Assembly: GCA_012932295.1 (NCBI GenBank)
Contig: JAAONU010000001.1
Location: 21,152,461 to 21,216,460, forward strand
Length of the DNA: 64,000 nucleotides
Direction of reading: 5' to 3'
Source: Cyclina sinensis
Lineage: Eukaryota > Mollusca > Bivalvia > Venerida > Veneridae
How positions within the stretch are numbered: position 1 is the first letter of the stretch; each line of letters starts with the position of its first letter. Shown piece by piece: positions 57,566 through 64,000 of this stretch. The position numbers and the translations under genes were made by a program. The notes below the pieces were generated by a model. That model had not been told where the DNA came from. It searched no databases and saw nothing but the letters and a program-made list of their open reading frames with translations.

Positions 57566-58045
57566 CATTTAGAGGCAAATAAAAAAAAGTTAATGGAGCT
57601 AAATAGCTTAACGTAAAACATCTATCCGATCAGTACCTATAATACTATTTTCCTATTAAAGGGAAATAATTCCAAAGCTAGGCATATACGACGGAAGTGC
57701 CTATCAAACCATGAAAATTGTCAGACATAGAACGTGCCATCCATATTCTCAGTAAAAAAGTTTTAAGCACATTTATATACTGGTCCTAACTTTGTTGAAC
57801 ATTTTGCGGGTTTTGCAATTTTGCAAGTATAATTTTGAGAGTAATCAAGAACGGATGACTACACTGAAGAGAAGTTACAGTAACCACACGACGCTTAACA
57901 CCTGTCATATAACGTATGCTGTTTGGTTCGAACGCGCCACCCTTACTCTAAATCTTAGATGATATTGATTTTCAGAGAAAACTGTAAAATAAAGATGAAT
58001 TGTTTCGTTCTGAACCGATCATCACCTTCGGAAATTTCCCTGTTT

Positions 58046-58047
<2 letters not shown>
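57566..58047. other. Non-coding DNA, nothing recognised
   Basis: No gene or repeat seen before the T run. Confidence 0.35.

Positions 58048-58080
<33 letters not shown>
58048..58080 (+). repeat. Poly-T tract (33 bases)
   Basis: An uninterrupted T run. On the minus strand it is a poly-A that could be the tail of a retrotransposed copy ending here, but no element is recognisable beside it. Confidence 0.95.
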
Positions 58081-58081
<1 letters not shown>

Positions 58082-58619
58082 GTAAAGAAGGACCCATTAC
58101 TGTAGAATTTTTAAGGTTTCCTACGATTTTAAATAAATTGCCCTTTAGATAATAAGCAAGTATTTTCTATGTTTCAATTGTAGACTATAAAAGATTTTTT
58201 TCAGAAATCAAAAGAAATTAAATAATAATCCTACGTTAAAACGGGCTAATAACTGTTTAGAAACGAATTTTATGGTTATCTTCTCTTTTGAAGTTAATTC
58301 GCATTTCGATAGTTAAACAGGGTCGTATTACATGTACTCTGCAGACATGACTTATAGTGTAACTTGCCCTTTTGAAATGAAATTCCCTTTTGATAATAAA
58401 CAAATATTCCAAGTATTTAAGTGAATGTTTGTAATAGTTGTAAAGTAACAGAAAATCCTGATAGTCGTTCGATAAGCGTCCGTTATTCTTCCGATTCTGA
58501 ACCAAATGACCACCAAATACCAAGGAAAGAGAAAAAACAAGTCAATGGAAGGGTGTACAGACGGACGGAGTGCCGTTTCTTGAGAAGCTGTTTGGAGACT
58601 TAACATGATTGTACTGTCA

Positions 58620-58865
58620 ACTAAATCTTGCATGTGTGACATATACGTTCGAAGTAAAAAAAAACTAACATGTGTGACATATACGTTCGAGTTAAAAAAC
58701 TCACACTTTTTCTCACATTTTTAAACAAGATTCTGAGGTGTGACAAATGCGTTTTTAAGTTCGTACGAAATATGTGTCCGAACGTATTTATCACTATTTT
58801 TGTGACGTATTCGCACGCATTTGTCACACGGTGTGACGATTGCGGTTTGTGAAAATTGAGGTTCA
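58620..58865 (-). repeat. GTCACAC palindrome-rich repeat, right copy (inverted)
   Basis: Reverse-complement relative of 54377-54560, with GTCACACGGTGTGAC (58823-58837) and three 'gtgtgacatatacgttcga' words near 58633, 58672 and 58740. Longer than the left copy by tandem growth of that word. Confidence 0.8.
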
Positions 58866-59929
58866 GCATTATTATGTAACCTATAAATAGCATTGAAATG
58901 CCTTTCTCTGATTGGTGCAGGCGTAACTCTTTGTAAAAAAAAAATAACGGTAAATATCAGAGCATATTGACCGCTTTCTTTCAAAAATGGATTTCCTGCA
59001 AATCCCCCGCATCTGTTCATAATTCGGACATTTCCGGCGAAACGACTCACTTTTCGGGAAATGACGAAGGCCGTTTCGGCAAATTCCGTCAAATGCGCCA
59101 CTTGACAGGATGTTGTGAATTAATACGTTTCCAGTGCGTTTGTTTGACAGCGGTATAAGAAATGGATGAAACTAATGTGCCATTTAAAAGCTATTTATAG
59201 ATTATATAATAAAACAAATATGAACTATCGCCTAGTTCAATATTAATTTTAAGGTACATATCACATCATATTCACCAGCTAAAAAGTCCGTATCTGTATA
59301 TTATACTTCAAATAACGAACATTATCTTTTTATCAAATCAAATCAAGAGATTGTTGTATTATTATAGATATTATTTGTTTGTACTCGACAAATATAAATA
59401 AATCATATCTCAGAAAAGTTGAATATGAGAAATCCGTATTCCACAAAAAACCATTGGATTTTAACTGTTTTGATTTAAAATACAAAAAGTTAGAGTTATT
59501 AAGTGTAGAAAAAACGCCTAGCTAATTTTCTCTCATCTGAATTTTCTTAATTGATACAAAAATAATGTCAGAGTCCACTTTGATTGTCGTAAAAAACATA
59601 TTTCTTGTAACATTTATTAATTTTGCCCCGCTTCGAAGAAGATAATAGATCTATGCCATTGCACTTTCGAACAATGTGACTATCAATTGTTTTCAACTGA
59701 AATTTAATTCTTATCTTTATAAGAAGATAAGGCGAGATATCTGGAGAAATTGTATGCCTTAAAACATTAATAAAACAAATTTTAACAACAAATATTTTTT
59801 CATAGGCAGTTTATTGCAGATATTGCCTTCTAAAGTCTTTAGTTAAAAATCTTTTGTTTATTTTACCTCGACTGAGAAATAAGTTTTTGTAGTTTAGTAA
59901 TCACGATGATTGCTTCTGGGTTAAAAAAG
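58866..59929. other. Non-coding DNA, nothing recognised
   Basis: 58970-59150 is GC-richer ('ttccggcgaaacgactcac', 'ggccgtttcggcaaattccg') without a known product. The rest is AT-rich. Confidence 0.35.
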
Positions 59930-60065
59930 TACTCGCACTGAAAGTGTGGAATGTGGAAAATAACTCAACATTCTCAGCCCTGGTGTACGAACGACCTCCG
60001 GCTCTGATTGGGAGTCCAGCGCTATTATCCTTCGACCACTGCTCATCCTTCGATCTTTCAGAGAC
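59930..60065 (-). repeat. tRNA-like SINE head or fragment
   Basis: The reverse complement reads 'gagcagtggtcgaaggataa', 'gcgctggactcccaatcaga' and 'ggaggtcgttcgtacacc', in the order box A, anticodon-like arm and box B-like of tRNA-derived SINEs. Box B departs from consensus, so it is a decayed copy. Confidence 0.45.
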
Positions 60066-60480
60066 AGGGAAGGTTTCTTTGTGAAGGAAAAGTTCCATAT
60101 TTTAAGAGATGACGCGTGATCCGTCGAGCGGAACTGTGTTTAGTTGATTAATAAATATAAACGCTAGTTTAATCAAATAGATACTGTTAGTGGTTATAAC
60201 TCCTAGTTTATTCGATTAGCAGTAACTTATATGGTGACTTGAATAATTTTAGCATTAGCCATTATTACAGCTGGTGAGATGAAACACGTGTTGCAAATAA
60301 TTAGTTTCATATTTTTGTCGTCATCGTTAACATCACACATCATTTTATCGGAACATACCACGTGTACAGCACGTGCACAGCAGGTATTGTTGTTGTATAT
60401 TTTTTTCAAATTTACGCAGTTGTTACTTTTTTTGCCAAAGTCTACGTAAACAGTGGTTCTCTAAGTGAAATATTTTTTGA
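60066..60480. other. Sequence upstream of the exonuclease frame; no missing exon seen
   Basis: Searched by eye for the DxE exonuclease-I motif that should precede the gene; none was found in any forward frame. A TGA at 60478-60480 closes the frame just before the first ATG. 'ggtctcag' ends at 60506 and could be a weak splice acceptor inside the open frame. Confidence 0.4.
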
Positions 60481-61251
60481 ATGATGCAAAATCTGGGGTC
60501 TCAGTTCCAAACATATGTTACGCCAAAAATTGAAATTAGCAGAGAAGCAACTGATGTGACGGGTATTGCTATGGTCAATGGTGAAATGACTGTAAATGGT
60601 CAAGTTGTACCCTCCATTCCAGTAAAATCAGCTGTTGATAAATTCACAACTTTGATATCAAAATTCAAAAATGTTTGCATTGTTGCACACAATGGTAGGA
60701 GATTCGACTTTCCCATTTTTGTATCAATTTTGAAGAAATGTGGAGCCATGGATAAATTTTTGAATTGTGCACTTATTGACTCGCTCTCAGTTTTCAAAAA
60801 GCTTTACCCGAAACAATCATTGAAGCAAGTGGACCTCGTGTCTTCCCTCCTTGGTGAACAGTATGATGCACATAATGCCATTGCTGATGTACTTGCTTTG
60901 GGGAAACTTGTCCAGTTTGTGAAGCTACCAGCAAAGGATCTGATGGCTCACAGTTTTACACCACATGCTGTGTCAAGTAACATGGACTTTAACAATGCAA
61001 AAGCATTAAACCTACCAAGTTTGAACCCACTTATGTCTGCTGGCGTTATAAAAAGACCAACAGCAGAAAACATTGCTGGATCTGGACTGAAAATGATACA
61101 TTTAAAAATGCTGTATAATCGTGGTGGTGAGGACGCCCTAAGGGATGTATTTACTGTGAAGAATTCAGAGGGGTTACCGAGAGTATCAAGTAACAAAAAA
61201 GTGTTGGAAGATGTTGTTCCAAAAATAGCACAGTATTTTGCGACTCAGTAA
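60481..61251 (+). CDS. DEDDh 3'-5' exonuclease-like protein (PML C-terminal exonuclease type), N-terminus incomplete
   Basis: An unbroken frame of 256 residues. FQTYVTPKIEISREATDVTG (residues 9-28) matches the segment after the first exonuclease motif in RNase T/DnaQ-like domains. IVAHNGRRFDFPIF (67-80) is motif II, with D76. IDSLSVFKKLYP (99-110) follows. AHNAIADVLAL (130-140) is motif III with H131 and D136, as in DEDDh enzymes. The C-terminal AGSGLKMIHLKMLYNRGGED and GLPRVSS resemble the tail of the PML exonuclease domain. Such enzymes trim DNA or RNA 3' ends; the substrate here is unknown. The motif I Asp-x-Glu is absent, since the frame starts after where it should be. Either an upstream exon lies beyond 60480, with a splice near 'ggtctcag' (60506), or this is a 5'-truncated retrocopy. 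Codon use and frame integrity favour recent or present selection. Confidence 0.8.
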   Translation: MMQNLGSQFQTYVTPKIEISREATDVTGIAMVNGEMTVNGQVVPSIPVKSAVDKFTTLISKFKNVCIVAHNGRRFDFPIFVSILKKCGAMDKFLNCALIDSLSVFKKLYPKQSLKQVDLVSSLLGEQYDAHNAIADVLALGKLVQFVKLPAKDLMAHSFTPHAVSSNMDFNNAKALNLPSLNPLMSAGVIKRPTAENIAGSGLKMIHLKMLYNRGGEDALRDVFTVKNSEGLPRVSSNKKVLEDVVPKIAQYFATQ

Positions 61252-62070
61252 TGCTTTAAATTAAGCAAGCTAGCGTCTCGTCCAATATAGGTTTTACAGC
61301 TGTGCTCTCGTCCAGTAGAATTCTATATTGTACTCAACAATGTATAATAACCCCATAATATTGTATCTTTATTATGTAAGGAGACCTCTCAATACTGTCT
61401 ATAGTAATGTTTATCATAGATTTTTCTTTGACTTGGACTTGGAACTTTGAAAATGAAAGTGTGCACTAAATTTCAACACGACATCTGTCAATTTTAGCCT
61501 CTAGTTGCATTTGGTAATGTTAGTAGTTTCAATATGTATTACTCTTTATTAATTAACTTTATAATATTGAACTAGATTCTGACCATGTTGTTGGCTTGAT
61601 ACAACCAAAGCCTCGCCAATAAAGCTCGAAACTCGGCCAATACGGAAAAAAAACACGGCCAATAAGTAAAAGTCGGCCAGTACGAGATTTAGCCAATCAG
61701 GATTCAGGAAAAACTCGGCCTTATATGAGCCTAGGATTTTCACCATGTTGGACGCCATTTTGAATATGCTTAGCCTAGTTTTTACATAAAAGTTTTTATC
61801 TCTTAAAAAGTTCAAAAAGTAGCAAAAAAAGTTAGCGGAGACCCTGCGCTATCGGATCACAGTAAATTTAGCAGTGTTCAACCTTTCATTTAGTGATTTT
61901 CATATTTACCAAATATTATGTTGCGCGGAAGTGAAAAGTGATCACTTCTACTTGATACTTATACTTGATACTCCCGAGCAATCAATACTGACTATAACAA
62001 GTTTTACCCTGTTATAAATTACGAGTTTTGGATTACTTAGTTTGATAATTGAACATAATATTATAAAGTT
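61252..62070. other. Downstream sequence with a loose 'ctcggccaata' repeat at 61608-61730
   Basis: 'cgccaataaagctcg', 'cggccaatacgg', 'cggccaataag', 'cggccagtacg' and 'gccaatcagg' recur every 20-30 bases, a weak minisatellite. AATAAT words near 61345 could be a polyadenylation site, but none is decisive. Confidence 0.45.
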
Positions 62071-62092
62071 AATTAATAAAATTGTCATTCAG

Positions 62093-62301
62093 TAGTCGAA
62101 TTCATATTGGCTTTGTTATTGGGCTTCAGACGTCATATTGGCCTTCGGTCTCAGGCCAATATGACTGTCTTCAGCCCAGTAACAAAGCCAATATGAATTG
62201 TTATATGAAATGTTATTGGGCTGAAGACAGTCATATTGGCCTGAGACCGAAGGCCAATATGACGTCTGAAGCCCAATAACAAAGCCAATATGAATTCGAC
62301 T
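62093..62301. repeat. 209-bp near-perfect palindrome made of smaller palindromes
   Basis: TAGTCGAATTCATATTGGCT at 62093 is mirrored at the right end, finishing CCAATATGAATTCGACTA (62284-62301). In between, 'gttattgggcttcagacgtc', 'atattggccttcggtctcag' and 'gccaatatgactgtcttcag' are all matched by reverse complements on the other side, with only one or two differences. The left half is itself an inverted repeat centred near 62150. As a result both strands encode almost the same 65-residue open frame, which is not a gene. AATTAATAA occurs at 62071-62079 and at 62301-62309. Confidence 0.95.
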
Positions 62302-62309
62302 AATTAATA

Positions 62310-63125
62310 ACATTATATTATAGCTAAATAATACTTCTTACATTCATACCAGTCATTTAAACATAAAATGTTTTAAAATTGGCAAGTGAATCCTTCAGTT
62401 TTAAAACTTGTAACAATATAATGGCTAAAATAAGGAGAAAAAAATGTTGAAAATATGAGTCATACATGTTACATTTTTGTAAATTTTCCAAAAACTACAT
62501 GGTAAATTTTGTTGAATTTCTGTATTTAAGCTGGATATAGTATATCTTTAAAAAAATATGTCCTAAATATTAAATTAATAATCATAATTTTAATTTTCTG
62601 ACTTTTTGTTTTCTCTCAAACCAATTTTTACACTGCTCAGACCATGTGGATTTTTTGCACTCTTCCACAGATTAACAGGTTATGGAAGATTGTTGTCTAC
62701 AAAGAAAGATTTATTTATTTTCTCTGTTTTCAAGTTTTGACACCTTTACTGCATCTGTAGACACCAGTATTGTATTGGTATTAGGAAATTTGGGTGAAAT
62801 ATGGGACTTTGTTATACCCAAGGGTGTCAAATAAACTGAACAGAAGACGAGCTGTGGGGTTGTTTCAAAAAAGTCGTTTATTTCTCTAAAAAGTATGGAA
62901 AGTCAACCTAAAAATTTGCAGGTAGATCAGTGAAATGATGCTGATTATGAAAATTAAATGTTAGATAACATCTGGAAAGGTGCTCATTACAGGTGCGCTA
63001 CCGTAAATTCTAAAAATACAATATCCACCTTGTCGTTATAATTGTGAGTACGTAATATGACAAAAAAAAATCTATTGTCACTTTGTTATCTATTTCAGCA
63101 CATCTGTTTATGATAAAAGATAGAA
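62310..63125. other. Non-coding AT-rich DNA, nothing recognised
   Basis: No supported gene or repeat. Confidence 0.35.
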
Positions 63126-63545
63126 CTGGCTTTATTTTACAACAATGCCAAAAAGATGATCTAAGGTTTGTTCAGTTTCATGACAAAATAAAGATAAGTT
63201 ATCATTTACAATTTTCATCTTATACAATAATGACTTTGTAGCTAAAATTCTATGTACAATTCTAGTTTGTATCCACTGTACAGAGGAATCTCTTGTACAA
63301 ACAAACACAAAACTAAAAAAATTCTTCCAGTTGTGATCAATATTTCTAAATAAGTCTTGCCATTTTGGTTTGTTTGATGGAGTATCTGTATAACATATGA
63401 ATACCGGTATTTCATAAACAAACTTCATGTAATTTATGGGGTAAATATAGCAATTCATAGATGGTTTTAGATACGAGACTGTGTATGTGCTATTGTCATA
63501 TCTAAATGTGTTGCTCCCTATAAACTTTTTGACTGCCCGTTTTAA
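63110..63545 (-). mobile_element. Tx1/L1-like LINE C-terminal fragment
   Basis: The minus-strand frame contains KWQDLFRNI, SSVQWIQTRIVHRILATKSL followed by LYKMKI, then ETEQTLDHLFG. This is the W...RD..QW.Q.RI.HRIL....L pattern followed by the E-T-x-x-H-L-F part of the terminal finger in Tx1-like LINEs. The frame slips within the LFW-x-C end near 63140. The C-x2-C half of the finger is degraded (LSLFCHE). The 5' side stops near 63545 at a minisatellite. Confidence 0.75.
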
Positions 63546-63547
63546 AC

Positions 63548-63612
63548 TCGGGAACGGACAATAGCCCACTGGCACAATAGCCCACTAGGACAATAGCCCA
63601 CTGGACAATAGC
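63548..63612 (+). repeat. 'gacaatagcccactg' minisatellite, four units
   Basis: Units of 16-17 bases ('gacaatagcccact-g') at about 63555, 63571, 63589 and 63604, immediately next to the LINE fragment. Confidence 0.9.
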
Positions 63613-64000
63613 CATAAACTTTTCATTTTAAAACAATGGCATATTCCTAAATTGATCCATATTTTCAACATTGAATTTATCAATGCCCCCCCCCCCCCCA
63701 CAGCTGGTCCGTTTGTAAAAAAAAATAAAAGGGCTCATTTTTAAAGACTCAAAAACATTTTTTCAGCTCTATTCACCTCGTAGCAGAAACACAATCAACC
63801 TTTCAATTTGCGACGGTCATGCAATATTGCGTAACAACTGATAGCGAGTTCGCAACTTTATAGCCGTGTATACAATGTACCGTATATTCAGTGGCACGGA
63901 TTATCCATGAGTTCTCCAGACTGATCACAAGATTAATTTTGATGCAAAGCATCAAAGTCGGCGCACATGGTTTTGAAATAAGATAAATAATAAGTGTATA
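63613..64000. other. Non-coding DNA with a C run near 63685
   Basis: A run of about 14 C, followed shortly by an A-rich stretch. Nothing else recognised to the window end. Confidence 0.4.

Larger units (their letters stand above)
54377..58865. mobile_element. Possible 4.5-kb element with long GTCACAC-rich inverted ends
   Basis: Starting TGAACCTCAATTTTCACAAA at 54377, about 65 bases match the reverse complement of the sequence ending at 58865 almost exactly, and weaker similarity extends for about 170 bases. Both ends contain the palindrome GTCACACCGTGTGAC and further GTGTGACAAATACGTGCGA-type words. GCATTGT (54370-54376) and GCATTAT (58866-58872) abut the two ends as a possible imperfect 7-bp target duplication. 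The interior holds unrelated debris, including a LINE fragment and a dispersed repeat, so two separate insertions of a small palindromic element remain possible. Confidence 0.5.

Noticed and set aside
62082..62313. Paired 65-residue frames on opposite strands
   Set aside because: They come from the palindrome; the two proteins are nearly the same because the DNA is symmetric.

Overview
The window is eukaryotic, AT-rich, repeat-dominated DNA. The best guess is a bivalve mollusc, probably a venerid-like clam. That is inference from the mix of repeats: Tx1/L1-like and CR1/L2-like LINEs, a DIRS-type retroelement, tRNA-derived SINEs with GATA tails, tandem blocks carrying 'AAGGTCAAGGTCA' and 'GTGACCTTGACCTTTGACC', and many minisatellite-bearing foldback elements. 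There are no operons, no rRNA and no CRISPR array. Only one long, uninterrupted, family-recognisable reading frame is present: a DEDDh exonuclease of the PML C-terminal type at 60481-61251 (+).

Layout. 1-7.35 kb: two minus-strand LINEs. A Tx1/L1-like element is split into a left part (window edge to about 1.13 kb) and a right part (6.83-7.35 kb). Between them lies a near full-length but frameshifted LINE with ORF1 and ORF2, which looks like a nested insertion. 7.6-13.2 kb: non-coding DNA with small dispersed repeats. 13.2-14.1 kb: a 72-bp minisatellite with a 48-bp near-perfect palindrome. 16.2-17.0 kb: a 200-bp tandem repeat with two alternating subtypes. 18.4-21.1 kb: mollusc-type inverted and tandem repeats. 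24.6-26.55 kb: an inverted-repeat-bounded block holding a 190-bp satellite and two SINEs, each with a target-site duplication. 27.1 and 36.8-37.2 kb: 'GCAGTAGCAGT' minisatellites in opposite orientations. 28.25-31.37 kb: a unit bounded by inverted repeats, carrying a broken pogo-like transposase, a PHD-like finger and a HIRAN-like domain. 31.9-34.3 kb: a 5'-truncated LINE. 38.7-40.6 kb: a decayed DIRS-like element. 42.68-44.05 kb and 50.45-53.57 kb: two foldback elements built almost entirely of minisatellite, each with a 9-bp direct repeat at its ends. 46.7-47.9 kb and 63.1-63.5 kb: Tx1-like LINE 3' fragments. 54.38-58.87 kb: long inverted repeats rich in GTCACAC palindromes. 62.09-62.30 kb: a 209-bp palindrome.

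How it fits together. Almost every feature is a mobile element or its debris. The most coherent signal is a set of non-coding foldback elements whose arms are minisatellites. Two of them (1.37 kb and 3.12 kb) share the GTGAAGTTGGCAG core and 9-bp direct repeats at their borders, which recalls Foldback/Mutator-type insertion. They carry unrelated repeat units, so minisatellite content seems to be exchanged or newly grown inside a common terminal framework. The long cysteine-rich open frames in the 57-bp array exist only because 57 is a multiple of three. Coordinates of degenerate elements are approximate to tens of bases.
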